This document shows, in pieces, positions 1 through 8,790 of a DNA stretch of 64,000 nucleotides. Position numbers and translations under genes: made by a program. Source of the stretch: Sphingobacteriia bacterium. Its GTDB lineage: Bacteria; Bacteroidota; Bacteroidia; Chitinophagales; Chitinophagaceae. The notes beneath the pieces are model-generated. The model had not been told where the DNA came from, searched no databases, and saw nothing but the letters and a program-made list of their open reading frames with translations. Every line of letters starts with the position of its first letter. Position 1 is the first letter of the stretch. The DNA lies in the NCBI GenBank assembly GCA_004294135.1, contig RDZY01000010.1:62001-126000 (forward strand), given 5' to 3'.

Positions 1-798
1 TTTAATAATCATGGGTATGGTTTCTTTGCTGCGCCCCCAGTTTTGCTGACCACTTAATTTAAAGTGAGAAATTTCTACTGGTATATTGGCAGATCTACCA
101 ATGGTTAAAGCTTCTTCAATGGCTTCAATAATAGCATCCCCCTCATCGCGCATATGGCTTGCATAAACACCATTGTAACGAGCAGCAATTTTAGCCAGAC
201 GCACTATTTCTATTGTTTTGGCGTAAGCACCTGGTATATAAATTAATCCAGTAGATAAGCCCATGGCGCCATCTTTCATAGCTTGTTCTACAAGGGCTTC
301 CATTTGCTGCATTTCAACTTCATTGGGTTCACGATTGGCAGCACCCATTACTGCTTTACGAATATTATTATGGCCAATAAGTGCTGCAATATTTACAGAT
401 ACTTTTAAACTATCAATCATGCTGAGATACTTACCTAGGTTTACTTCTGAGAGCCCGCAATTGCCGGTAATTACTGATGTAACGCCATCGTAAATAAAAT
501 TAGAAGCCAGTGGATTTTTCTTTTCATCGTCTTCAATATGGGTATGAATATCAATAAAACCGGGTGCTACTATTAATCCAGTCGCGTCAATGGTTTTAAC
601 AGCCTGCCATTTACTCAGGTTGCCCATCTTTATAATCTTGCCATTTTGTATAGCAATATCCCCAATGAACCAAGAATTGCCTGTGCCGTCAAGAATTTTA
701 CCGTGTTTAAGTATGATGTCGGCGGTTTGACTGATGAGTGATGTACTCGTTAAAAGGAATAAAATAAAAATCAATAAAATAGTATGATTTGATTTCAT
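1..798 (-). CDS. Exported N-acyl-D-amino-acid deacylase (D-aminoacylase), C-terminus beyond window
   Basis: Amidohydrolase-superfamily enzyme that removes the acyl group from N-acyl-D-amino acids; a periplasmic or secreted location is inferred from a hydrophobic signal peptide at residues 5-24. The 266 residues present contain the family's landmarks: the metal-binding HxH in PGFIDIHTH (H85, H87), the GNCG loop with metal-ligand candidate C114, GLSTGLIYIPG, and YASHMRDEGD. The gene runs off the left edge, so about half of the usual 500 or so residues is missing. The start is the ATG at 798, the only one giving a clean signal peptide. Family assignment is firm; the exact acyl-amino-acid substrate is not deducible, and a dihydroorotase- or hydantoinase-like relative is a less likely alternative. 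Confidence 0.85.
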   Translation of the reverse strand, partial: MKSNHTILLIFILFLLTSTSLISQTADIILKHGKILDGTGNSWFIGDIAIQNGKIIKMGNLSKWQAVKTIDATGLIVAPGFIDIHTHIEDDEKKNPLASNFIYDGVTSVITGNCGLSEVNLGKYLSMIDSLKVSVNIAALIGHNNIRKAVMGAANREPNEVEMQQMEALVEQAMKDGAMGLSTGLIYIPGAYAKTIEIVRLAKIAARYNGVYASHMRDEGDAIIEAIEEALTIGRSANIPVEISHFKLSGQQNWGRSKETIPMIIK

Positions 799-860
799 GT
801 AGCAAGTTTAGCTCCTATGAAATTACTGTTTTTTACCCAATTTTCTTTGATACAGTACTA

Positions 861-977
861 CTAGATTATAAGCATTAAGGAACTTTTGAATATACCACCC
901 ATAACACCATCGTTTACAATACGCCATTCCCTAATAATGTTTGAGTTGAAAAAGTATAAATCTCTTTCATATTTAAT
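861..977 (-). pseudogene. Decayed CIA30-family fragment
   Basis: A 38-codon open stretch on the minus strand, closed by a stop at each end, translates to FFNSNIIREW followed by RIVNDGVMGG. The W-R-I-V-N-D-G-V-M-G-G block is the N-terminal hallmark of CIA30 (complex I intermediate-associated protein 30) domain proteins, which are about 180 residues long. Here the similarity stops at once after GGIFKSSL and a TAG follows, so only a relic is left. The rest of the 293-nt gap between the aminoacylase and fic shows nothing recognisable. Identification rests on the short motif alone. Confidence 0.5.
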
Positions 978-1091
978 TTAGAAGATTAGCCAAGCGTCAA
1001 TAAAATTATTAAGTATTTCATCGTTTCTATTTTTAATCTTTACATGTTTTCCGTTATGCATTTTGTTGAAGATTTTTTAAGCGTCCCTATT

Positions 1092-2204
1092 TTAAACCAA
1101 TGAATACCCAGTACTTCTTCCGCCTGCTTCCTCTTTTTTTAGGATACTTTTATCTATCAAATCGTTGATATCTCTTACAGCAGTATCGGATGAGCACTTG
1201 TTTATTTTTGCCCATTTTGAAGAGTTGAGTACCCCTTCAAAGCCGTCTAGTAATTTATTAAGCATTTTTTTTTGCCGAATATTCAGCATAGTATTTACAT
1301 GGTTCTCCCAAAATTTTGCTTTGTATAAAATTCCTGCTAGGCTTAACTCACTTGCTGTTAATGCCCTACCCAAACAAGAAAGAAACCATTCAAGCCATGT
1401 GGTTATATTCAGACTGTTTTTTTGAGTTTTTTCCAGCATGGCATAATATGTATTGCGTTCTTTTCTTATTTGTGCCGACATGCTATAAAATCTTTGTTTA
1501 CTTGCATCAGATCTTGTTAGTTGCATATCTGCTAACGCCCTTGCTATTCTGCCATTTCCATCATCAAATGGGTGGATGGTAACAAACCACAAATGTGCTA
1601 TTGCAGCTTTAATAACTGGATCTACATTTATTTCACTATTGAACCAATCTATAAAAGCACCCATTTCATCTGGTAATATTTCTGCATCTGGTGCTTGATA
1701 ATGTATTTTTTCTTTGCCCATAGCACCAGATATTACCTGCATAGGATCTTCCTTTACATTGGTTCTCCAAGCTCCAACAACTATTTTATATAAACCGCTT
1801 CTTCCTGTAGGAAAAAGAGAACTATGCCAACCAAATAATCGATCTTCTGTTAAAGTTGCTGTATATTTTTGTGTAGCATCTAATATCATTTCTACTATTC
1901 CATCTACATCTCTTTCTGAAGGAATAAGCCCTGCAATATCCATCCCCAATTTTCGAGCTATTGATGATCTTATTTGTTCGGTATCTAATAACTCACCTTC
2001 TATTTCGCTTGATTTAAGTACATCCAAGGTTAAGGTTTGGAGTGATGCCTCTTCTTGTAAATTAAAGCCCAGCGCTTCCATTCTCCCCAATAATCGACCT
2101 TGTTGATGACGTATTTGTGCCAATTGCTTACTAAGCAATGATTCTTCCCAGAAAAATTGGGGCCAGTCTTTTAATTGATGAATGTATATTGCCATAACAT
2201 GCAT
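1092..2204 (-). CDS. Fic-family AMP-transferase with DUF4172 N-terminus and C-terminal winged helix
   Basis: Fic enzymes transfer AMP (sometimes another nucleotide moiety) from a nucleotide to a hydroxyl on a target protein. The protein (370 aa) has a DUF4172-like N-terminal helical region (about 5-90), a Fic core with the complete catalytic motif HPFDDGNGRIAR (H211, F213, G216-N217-G218-R219, R222), and a C-terminal helix-turn-helix-like part (about 300-365). An S-x-x-x-E-G inhibitory motif at residues 65-70 (S65, E69, G70) precedes the Fic core, as in class II Fic proteins whose inhibitory helix is in cis. It appears catalytically competent but self-restrained. ATG at 2204 or, equally plausible, at 2195 (MAIYIHQ). 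A large palindrome ends on the first ATG, suggesting autoregulation through the winged helix. The protein target is unknown. Confidence 0.88.
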   Translation of the reverse strand: MHVMAIYIHQLKDWPQFFWEESLLSKQLAQIRHQQGRLLGRMEALGFNLQEEASLQTLTLDVLKSSEIEGELLDTEQIRSSIARKLGMDIAGLIPSERDVDGIVEMILDATQKYTATLTEDRLFGWHSSLFPTGRSGLYKIVVGAWRTNVKEDPMQVISGAMGKEKIHYQAPDAEILPDEMGAFIDWFNSEINVDPVIKAAIAHLWFVTIHPFDDGNGRIARALADMQLTRSDASKQRFYSMSAQIRKERNTYYAMLEKTQKNSLNITTWLEWFLSCLGRALTASELSLAGILYKAKFWENHVNTMLNIRQKKMLNKLLDGFEGVLNSSKWAKINKCSSDTAVRDINDLIDKSILKKEEAGGRSTGYSLV

Positions 2205-2242
2205 TTTATACGTCGAATATACGCTATATTCAACGTATAAAA
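2204..2242. promoter_or_regulatory. 39-bp near-perfect palindrome at the fic start
   Basis: Two 18-nt arms (2204-2221 and 2225-2242) are complementary at 17 of 18 positions around a 3-nt centre (cgc); the odd pair is c2214/a2232. The arm begins TTTTATACGT and continues with GAATATA. The first possible fic ATG touches its left end. No T-tract follows, so a protein-binding operator is likelier than a terminator. The C-terminal winged helix of Fic is a candidate ligand, by inference. Confidence 0.6.
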
Positions 2243-2330
2243 TATTATTTAATGCAAATTATGCGGCAAATAAAACTATTTTTCGCCGCATAAACGTGTA
2301 ATTGCCATTTCAGGTTGACTGCTAAAGCCG

Positions 2331-2338
2331 TACTTTTG
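2331..2338 (+). promoter_or_regulatory. Bacteroidota -7 box for prfA
   Basis: TACTTTTG matches TAnnTTTG and lies 20 nt before the prfA ATG. A TTG at 2315-2317 could act as the -33 element, but the 13-nt spacing is shorter than usual. Confidence 0.5.
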
Positions 2339-2358
2339 CCCCCAGAAATTAAAAAATT

Positions 2359-3420
2359 ATGCTGAATAAGCTAGAAGCCATTAAAGCGCGGTTCGATCAA
2401 GTAGGCGTTGCACTTACCAATCCTGAAATCATTAATAACCAAAAAGAATTCGGGGTATACAGCAAAGAATATCGCTCTTTAGAAAAAATCGTTCAACCCT
2501 ATGAGGCATATATTCGGGTTTTATCTGATCACCAGTATGCAAAAGAAGCTTTGAATAGCAACGACGATGAAATGCGTGAATTGGCTAAAATGGAATTGCC
2601 CGAATTAGAAGAAAAGAAAGATTCACTGGAGAAAGAACTAACCAAATTGCTTATTCCCAAAGATCCACAGGACGATAAAAATGCCATTCTAGAAATACGT
2701 GCTGGTACAGGTGGTGATGAAGCCAGTCTCTTTGCTGGTGATTTATTGGGTATGTATCTTCGCTATTGCGCCAAAAAAGGATGGAAAACGGCCGTCGTTA
2801 CCGAGAGTGAAGGTACAGTAGGTGGTTATAAAGAAGTGATTGTAGAAGTAACGGGAGAAGACGTTTACGGCGTATTAAAATTTGAAAGTGGAGTACATCG
2901 GGTACAACGGGTTCCCAATACAGAAACCCAAGGAAGGGTGCATACTTCCGCCGCTACCGTGGCTGTTATGCCCGAAGCCGAAGAACTAGATTTTGAATTG
3001 AAAGAAAGTGATGTAAAAATGGAGACCGCTAGAAGTGGTGGTGCGGGGGGACAAAACGTGAATAAAGTAGAGACAAAAGTATTTCTTACACATATTCCAA
3101 CAGGGGTAGTAGTGGTTTGTCAGACTGAACGTTCACAGTTGGGAAATAGGGAAAAAGCAATGACGATGTTGCGGACTAGATTGTACGAAGAGCAGGTTCG
3201 CAAACAAGAAGATGAAATATCTCGCCAGCGTAAAACCTTGGTAAGTACGGGTGATAGAAGCGCAAAAATTAGAACTTATAATTGGCCGCAAGGAAGGGTT
3301 ACCGATCATCGTATTGGGTTGACCTCCTATAATTTAGACGCAGTTATAAATGGTGAAATAGAAGAATTTATTGAAGCATTGCAAATGGCCGAAAACGCCG
3401 CTAAAATGGTCAATCAATAA
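2359..3420 (+). CDS. prfA: Peptide chain release factor 1
   Basis: Cytoplasmic release factor that recognises UAA and UAG in the ribosomal A site and triggers peptidyl-tRNA hydrolysis. At 353 aa it has normal RF1 length. The codon-recognition tripeptide P-x-T occurs in RVPNTETQG (RF1 type; RF2 would have SPF), and the peptidyl-transferase motif GGQ lies at residues 230-232 in [15 protein letters not shown]. The N-terminal coiled-coil domain is intact. The start is the only ATG upstream of LEAIKARFD. The gene stands alone: fic is divergent upstream, and a strong bidirectional hairpin separates it from the convergent TonB receptor. No anomaly was seen. Confidence 0.97.
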   Translation: MLNKLEAIKARFDQVGVALTNPEIINNQKEFGVYSKEYRSLEKIVQPYEAYIRVLSDHQYAKEALNSNDDEMRELAKMELPELEEKKDSLEKELTKLLIPKDPQDDKNAILEIRAGTGGDEASLFAGDLLGMYLRYCAKKGWKTAVVTESEGTVGGYKEVIVEVTGEDVYGVLKFESGVHRVQRVPNTETQGRVHTSAATVAVMPEAEELDFELKESDVKMETARSGGAGGQNVNKVETKVFLTHIPTGVVVVCQTERSQLGNREKAMTMLRTRLYEEQVRKQEDEISRQRKTLVSTGDRSAKIRTYNWPQGRVTDHRIGLTSYNLDAVINGEIEEFIEALQMAENAAKMVNQ

Positions 3421-3454
3421 AAAAAAGCTGTCGCATTTCTACGACAGCTTTTTT
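3421..3454. terminator. Bidirectional intrinsic terminator between prfA and the TonB receptor
   Basis: The stem AGCTGTCG (3426-3433) pairs with CGACAGCT (3442-3449). A-tract flanks on one side and T-tract flanks on the other extend it to 3421-3454 and serve both convergent genes. The loop is 8 nt. Confidence 0.9.
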
Positions 3455-3473
3455 TTATTTCAACTGAGTGATT

Positions 3474-6400
3474 TTATTTCTTACAAAAATCACCAATTTC
3501 TAAGCTAATTCTTGCAAACAAGAATCTACCATTAATTCCAAATTGATTTACAGGGAATAAGAAACGCTCACGGTTTGAAAGATCTCTTCCAGCGGTATAT
3601 CCACCAGTAGTTTTGGCAGTGCCTAGTGTACTTGCTACAGGATTTGAATATACATTGGCAGCACTATTTCTAGCGTCTACAAAAATTCTATCAGGATACA
3701 CATCTAAAAGATTGTTGGCTCCAAAAGAGAAAGAAGAATTCTTGTAAAAACGGTAAGTAACTACTAAATCGGTGTTGATTTTTGCACTAAAACTTTGATC
3801 TACTTCAAATGCAACATCATTCCAAAATGCACCTGCTGCATTTACAGAGCGTGGATCTACAATATTAACTGATTCAATTTTACCAAAGCGAACAGCTCTT
3901 AATAAGAAATTGAATTTCTTGATGGTGTAGTTAACAGTAAAGTTGATTTTACTATTGGGTTGTGCCACTTCAATTCTTGAACGTTGTTGGCGATCAAATA
4001 ATAAATTTTTGAAATCCTGCGCAGGATCTTTGGTTGGATCTGTTAAACTTGGATTGTTTACCGCGTCATCAATTTTTGAGTTGGTATTGATACCGCCAAT
4101 TACTTTATTCTCGTTAAAATTAGCAGCTAGTGATACAAATCCATTTCCTTTACCTAATTTATATTTCTGTGTAAGTACTAAATCAATACCTCTAGTACGC
4201 GTGTTTACAGCATTGGTCCAGAACTGAACACTTGAAACAGCAGGATCAATACCAGCACCAGTAAGAATGCCATTCACCAATGAATTTGTTCTGGCAAATT
4301 GTGTAGAAAGTACAATTCTATTGTCGATATTAATATTGTATGCGTCAATAGTAAAAGTGGTATTCTTTCCCAATTTACCTACCAATCCAACTGTGAAACT
4401 AGTAGAGGTTTCGGGACTAAGATCCTTAATTCCAAATGCATTTTTTACAATCGGATTATTGTTATTCGCCGTTAAAACTGTTGTTGGAACGCCGGCCACA
4501 AATTGGGTGGACTGATTTTGAAAATACCTTTGTTGCAATGAAGGTGCTCTAAAGCCAGTGCTTACAGAACCACGAATTGCTAACTTTGAAGTAAGATCAT
4601 ATTTAGCGGTCAACTTAGCCCCTGTTCCTTTGTAAGTAGAATTTTCTTCTCCATAACTTTCATACCTGAAAGCACCACCGATAAGGAATTTTTTGGTTTG
4701 ATATTCTAAATCAATATAAGCGGAATTGATATTTCTTTTGGCTCTAACTTCATCGCTTTTTTGAAAGCCAGGGAATACCTGTGATCCAGGTGCAGATGGG
4801 CCTCCAGCTATATTCACTACTTGTGCGGTTGGAGTATAAGTAATAGAAGGCACGGTAAATAACCTACCTCCATTTACAGAAGAAAAAGGTTCACCTGCAA
4901 CTATTCTATATTCTTCAAACCTATTTTCTAAACCAGTGGCTAGGTTAAAAGTAGCTCCATTTTTTAGATCGTATTTGCGAGATAAATCCATATTAATACT
5001 ATTCTGCGCAAACATGATTTTACCTGCATCAAATTTGGTTTGAACCCCAAAGGAAGCGGGTAAAGAAGCATTCCCAGTATTTTGAATATTGAATCCAACA
5101 CTGTTGTTACCATAAGTATTACTGATGTCGAACGACCAAGCACCAAAACTGGTTTTTAACCCACTCATAAAGGATTGATCTAAAATTTTAGTATGAATCT
5201 GTGGTAAGAATCCATCCGTATAAAATCTTGATCCATTTGCATTAATGGGTTGTTGATTCCAAGCATTTGGGTTGCGACTAAAACCTGATGCATTTCCATC
5301 TCTTTGAGAAGCGCCACCAGTAAAATATATTTCAGTTTTATCATTCAACTTTACACCCGTATTAATAAATCCTCCAATATTGGTGCTGGCAGAATTACCC
5401 GCTACAATATTCTGGCGATCGTATTTGCTAGTTGCTACTTGCGCATTGTCTTGATCAATCAACCATTTTCTGAAATCGGCAGTTGGAACTCCCGTTGGAG
5501 CAGCAGGGAAAGCACCACCATTGCCAAGATATACCAATGGAATATTATCAATACCACTGCGATTGGTTGCGTCTCTTTTTAATATTTGCATGCTACCTGT
5601 GAGGTAAAATTTCTTATTAGAAATACCTCCAACTATATCCACTTGTTGGTTCAATCCATCCTGAATTTTTACACCCCCATTGTAAGGCATAGTAGTATTG
5701 TTCTGACCAGTCATTGCAGAGATATTTAACCCTTTGTAGTTTTTCTTCAACACCACATTAATTACCCCCGCAATGGCATCTGACCCATACTGAGCAGCAG
5801 CTCCATCTCTTAAAATTTCAATTCTTTCAATAGCCGCAACAGGAATTGCATTTAAGTCAGTACCCACAGATCCCCTGCCTACAGTTCCATTGATATTTAC
5901 CAATGCAGTATTGTGTCTGCGCTTGCCATTCAATAAAATTAAGGTTTGATCAGGTCCTAAACCCCTTAATCCTGATGGGTCAATATGATCCGTACCATCT
6001 GAAATAGTTTGTCTCGCTGACTGAAAAGAAGGTGCTACATAGGTCAACAACTGCGTAAGATCTGCCTGCGCAAAGTTTTTTATTTCTTTCATTTGTACCA
6101 CATCTACTGGTACCGGAGTGGCAATGCTACTTCTAGGAAATTTATTTCTAGAACCAATTACTACAACCTCATTTGTTTCTTGGGCTTCTTTAAGCACCAA
6201 TGCAGCTAAATTAGTGGTGGTGCCTGCTACAACAGAAACTTTGGTTCTATCAGTGGTAGTTCCAACATAACTGGTTAAAAGCGTGTAACTGCCAGCAGGA
6301 AGGCTTAATGTAAAATTTCCTTCTGCATCAGAAACAATGGTGGTATTTCTACCTTCTACTTTAATGGTTGCTCCAGCCAAGGGTTGTCCCGAGGCATTCT

Positions 6401-6503
6401 TTACAGAAGATTTAATGATACCTCCTTGCGCATAAATCGACATACTGAAAAACAGCATACCAATGAATGGAAGGAGTCTATTTACTGATAGAATTCTTTT
6501 CAT
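3474..6503 (-). CDS. TonB-dependent receptor with carboxypeptidase-like N-terminal domain
   Basis: Outer-membrane active transporter, 1009 aa. In order: signal peptide (1-26, ending SIYAQ); a carboxypeptidase-regulatory-like beta-sandwich (about 28-110, with SDAEGNFTLSLPAG); a linker with the TonB-box-like NEVVVIGSR; a plug domain with SGLRGLGPDQTLILLNGKRR and ERIEILRDGAAAQYGSDAIAG; and a 22-strand barrel. The plug fits the iron-complex/vitamin type of receptor rather than SusC, and there is no SusD partner beside it. The substrate cannot be read from sequence. The last strand is followed by an extra CKK after the usual terminal aromatic residue. It is transcribed away from galE, with a long AT-rich inverted repeat in its 5' leader region. 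Confidence 0.9.
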   Translation of the reverse strand: MKRILSVNRLLPFIGMLFFSMSIYAQGGIIKSSVKNASGQPLAGATIKVEGRNTTIVSDAEGNFTLSLPAGSYTLLTSYVGTTTDRTKVSVVAGTTTNLAALVLKEAQETNEVVVIGSRNKFPRSSIATPVPVDVVQMKEIKNFAQADLTQLLTYVAPSFQSARQTISDGTDHIDPSGLRGLGPDQTLILLNGKRRHNTALVNINGTVGRGSVGTDLNAIPVAAIERIEILRDGAAAQYGSDAIAGVINVVLKKNYKGLNISAMTGQNNTTMPYNGGVKIQDGLNQQVDIVGGISNKKFYLTGSMQILKRDATNRSGIDNIPLVYLGNGGAFPAAPTGVPTADFRKWLIDQDNAQVATSKYDRQNIVAGNSASTNIGGFINTGVKLNDKTEIYFTGGASQRDGNASGFSRNPNAWNQQPINANGSRFYTDGFLPQIHTKILDQSFMSGLKTSFGAWSFDISNTYGNNSVGFNIQNTGNASLPASFGVQTKFDAGKIMFAQNSINMDLSRKYDLKNGATFNLATGLENRFEEYRIVAGEPFSSVNGGRLFTVPSITYTPTAQVVNIAGGPSAPGSQVFPGFQKSDEVRAKRNINSAYIDLEYQTKKFLIGGAFRYESYGEENSTYKGTGAKLTAKYDLTSKLAIRGSVSTGFRAPSLQQRYFQNQSTQFVAGVPTTVLTANNNNPIVKNAFGIKDLSPETSTSFTVGLVGKLGKNTTFTIDAYNINIDNRIVLSTQFARTNSLVNGILTGAGIDPAVSSVQFWTNAVNTRTRGIDLVLTQKYKLGKGNGFVSLAANFNENKVIGGINTNSKIDDAVNNPSLTDPTKDPAQDFKNLLFDRQQRSRIEVAQPNSKINFTVNYTIKKFNFLLRAVRFGKIESVNIVDPRSVNAAGAFWNDVAFEVDQSFSAKINTDLVVTYRFYKNSSFSFGANNLLDVYPDRIFVDARNSAANVYSNPVASTLGTAKTTGGYTAGRDLSNRERFLFPVNQFGINGRFLFARISLEIGDFCKK

Positions 6504-6533
6504 AATGCATTTTAGTTTGAATAAAAATATATA

Positions 6534-6608
6534 AAATAGCCTTATTTTCTATAAAAAATAGTTAACAAGGTTAATTGTTTAATTTATAATAGAAAAATAA
6601 GGCTATTT
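6534..6608. repeat. Long AT-rich inverted repeat between galE and the TonB receptor
   Basis: Left arm 6534-6552 (AAATAGCCTTATTTTCTAT) and right arm 6589-6608 are complementary apart from one extra base, with a 36-nt loop. A second perfect 10-bp stem (AACATATTAT 6613-6622 with ATAATATGTT 6628-6637) overlaps the galE stop codon. In the minus-strand transcript these could form tandem hairpins after galE and before the receptor, either as a terminator/attenuator or as a receptor leader structure. Confidence 0.55.
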
Positions 6609-6635
6609 CATCAACATATTATTTGTAATAATATG

Positions 6636-7667
6636 TTACTTTAAATCTGTTATTGCCTTCAATTTTAGTTCCCATTTCCAGGCAGTGTCCATCATTTCTG
6701 TAATGCCATATTGAATATTCCAGCCCAGTTTTTTTACAGCAGCATCATTATTGGCAAAGATGGCTACCACATCTCCAGAGCGGCGAGGGCCAGTTTCATA
6801 ATTCAGTTTTACGCCACTAACTTTTTCAAATGTATGAATGGCTTCTAGTACACTTACCCCATCTCCAGTACCCAAATTAAATACATCGCAAGCGGTTTCA
6901 TTTTTTTCGGCTAATAAATATTGAATAGCCAAAGTATGGGCATGCGCAATATCAGCTACATGAATATAATCGCGCACACAACTGCCATCTCTGGTATCGT
7001 AATCCGTACCATGCACCCACATTTTGGGAAGTTTTCCAATGGCAGTCTGGGTAATAGCGGGGACTAAATTTTGAGGTTTGCCCACTGGTAACTCTCCAAT
7101 ATATCCTGATGGATGAGCTCCTACTGGATTAAAATAGCGCAGCAGAATGGTATTGGTAGCAGTGGCTTTCGTAAAATCTCTAAGTATCTCTTCTCCCATT
7201 TGCTTGGTGGCACCATAAGGAGATTCTGCTTTTTTAGTTGGTGTAGTTTCTGTTACTGGAATAGCATCTGGATTACCATAAACCGTGCAGGAAGAGGAGA
7301 ATACAAAATGGGGTACCCCAAATTCCTGTACACATTTTAATAAATTAATTAAGCCAAACATATTATTTTCATAATACCGTAATGGTTCTTGCACCGATTC
7401 TCCTACTGCTTTATAAGCTGCAAAATGAATAATACCATCAATATCAGTATGTTCCTGAAAAACTGCTTGTGTATCATCAAAATTCTTGAGGTCAACCGCG
7501 TAGTTCTTTACTTTTTTTCCAGTAATTTTTTCAATGCCTTCTAAAGCAATATGGGTAGATCTGGAAAAATCATCCAGAGAAATCACTTCAAACCCATTTT
7601 CTAATAGATCTACAATAGTATGAGATCCAATATATCCACATCCACCAGTAACTAGAATTTTTGCCAT
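6636..7667 (-). CDS. galE: UDP-glucose 4-epimerase
   Basis: Short-chain dehydrogenase-type epimerase interconverting UDP-glucose and UDP-galactose with bound NAD, feeding galactose catabolism and glycan precursor supply in the cytoplasm. At 343 aa it is full length. The NAD-binding GGCGYIGSHT is at the N-terminus, the catalytic SSSCTVYG segment at about 124-131, and the Y-x-x-x-K pair is Y151/K155 (YGATK). The nucleotide-sugar region (LRYFNPVGAHPSG, RDYIHVADIA) is conserved. The start ATG lies inside an 8-bp perfect hairpin (7665-7686). No other sugar genes adjoin; the phosphate permease lies 64 nt upstream on the same strand. Confidence 0.96.
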   Translation of the reverse strand: MAKILVTGGCGYIGSHTIVDLLENGFEVISLDDFSRSTHIALEGIEKITGKKVKNYAVDLKNFDDTQAVFQEHTDIDGIIHFAAYKAVGESVQEPLRYYENNMFGLINLLKCVQEFGVPHFVFSSSCTVYGNPDAIPVTETTPTKKAESPYGATKQMGEEILRDFTKATATNTILLRYFNPVGAHPSGYIGELPVGKPQNLVPAITQTAIGKLPKMWVHGTDYDTRDGSCVRDYIHVADIAHAHTLAIQYLLAEKNETACDVFNLGTGDGVSVLEAIHTFEKVSGVKLNYETGPRRSGDVVAIFANNDAAVKKLGWNIQYGITEMMDTAWKWELKLKAITDLK

Positions 7668-7686
7668 AGTATCAACTTATACTATG
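7665..7686 (-). promoter_or_regulatory. Hairpin enclosing the galE start codon
   Basis: CATAGTAT (7665-7672) and ATACTATG (7679-7686) form a perfect 8-bp stem with a 6-nt loop. The 3' strand of this stem in the mRNA contains the galE ATG, so initiation may be masked until the stem melts, or the site may bind a protein as DNA. Confidence 0.4.
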
Positions 7687-7731
7687 CAAGATAAAACATG
7701 AAGGCGAATTAGGCGTAAATGATTCCTTGAA

Positions 7732-8775
7732 TTAAATGAACAATTTTATCAAATAATAAGCTGCTGCTGCAATTAGTGCAGAAATTGGAATGGTAATAAT
7801 CCAGGCCCAAAGCAGGTTTACGGTAACACCCCATCGGACTGCGCTCAGTCGCTTAGTTGCACCAACCCCAATAATAGCACCCGTAATGGTATGCGTAGTA
7901 GATACAGGTATTTTAAAATGTTCGGTCATGAACAAAGTAATAGCTCCAGCGGTTTCTGCGGCAACACCTTCTAGTGGGGTTACTTTAGTGATTTTAGTCC
8001 CCATAGTTTTTACAATTTTCCAACCCCCACTCATAGTACCCAATCCAATACAAAGAAAGCTGGTAAATGGAACCCAAGGATAGGCTTCTACAAAAGAATT
8101 AAAATCTAATACAACCCCATGTGTCGTCTTTTCATAAAAAATAATGGCAGCACCAATGATACCCATTACTTTTTGTGCATCGTTACCACCATGTCCTATA
8201 CTGAATGCGGCGGAAGATACCAACTGCAATTTTTTAAACCAGTTCTCTGCCTTATATGGATTGGATCGTTTACAGAGGTGCACAATAAGAATGGTAATTA
8301 CAAATGCAATAAACATTCCGATTAGTGGTGCAAAAAAAATGAACAAAAAAGTAGGCACAACTTTAACGTAATTAATTACATCAACTCCTTTGTCGCTAAG
8401 CCCCCCTGCATGCGCCAGCGCAGCACCCACAAAGCCTCCCATTAATGTATGCGAAGAGCTGGAGGGTATACCAAACCACCAAGTAATTAGGTTCCAAATA
8501 ATAGCTGCAAAAATACCAGCTAACAATACTTCTAGGGTAATAAATTCTGCATTCACCCACTTGGCAACTGTATTACCAATACCAAATTCTTTGAAAATAT
8601 ATTTTGAGATAAAGAAGGCCGCAAAATTAAAAAATGCTGCCCAAACAACCGCCTGAAATGGCGTTAATACCTTGGTAGAAACGATGGTAGCAATAGAATT
8701 GGCCGCATCGTGAAAACCATTGATATAATCAAAAACAAAAGCAAGTACAATAATAACTACCAGTAGTGTGAACAT
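7732..8775 (-). CDS. Inorganic phosphate transporter, PiT family
   Basis: Inner-membrane low-affinity phosphate (metal-phosphate) symporter of 347 aa, mostly hydrophobic with about ten membrane helices. The two PiT signature repeats are visible: DYINGFHDAANSIATIVST near the N-terminus and FSIGHGGNDAQKVMGI in the middle, plus PVSTTHTITGAIIGVG toward the C-terminus. It starts 15 nt downstream of the DUF47 gene, the usual pit partner, so the two form an operon. The PhoR/PhoB-like pair directly upstream on the same strand suggests phosphate-responsive control (inference). Confidence 0.94.
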   Translation of the reverse strand: MFTLLVVIIVLAFVFDYINGFHDAANSIATIVSTKVLTPFQAVVWAAFFNFAAFFISKYIFKEFGIGNTVAKWVNAEFITLEVLLAGIFAAIIWNLITWWFGIPSSSSHTLMGGFVGAALAHAGGLSDKGVDVINYVKVVPTFLFIFFAPLIGMFIAFVITILIVHLCKRSNPYKAENWFKKLQLVSSAAFSIGHGGNDAQKVMGIIGAAIIFYEKTTHGVVLDFNSFVEAYPWVPFTSFLCIGLGTMSGGWKIVKTMGTKITKVTPLEGVAAETAGAITLFMTEHFKIPVSTTHTITGAIIGVGATKRLSAVRWGVTVNLLWAWIITIPISALIAAAAYYLIKLFI

Positions 8776-8790
8776 AAATCCCGTTTTGCT

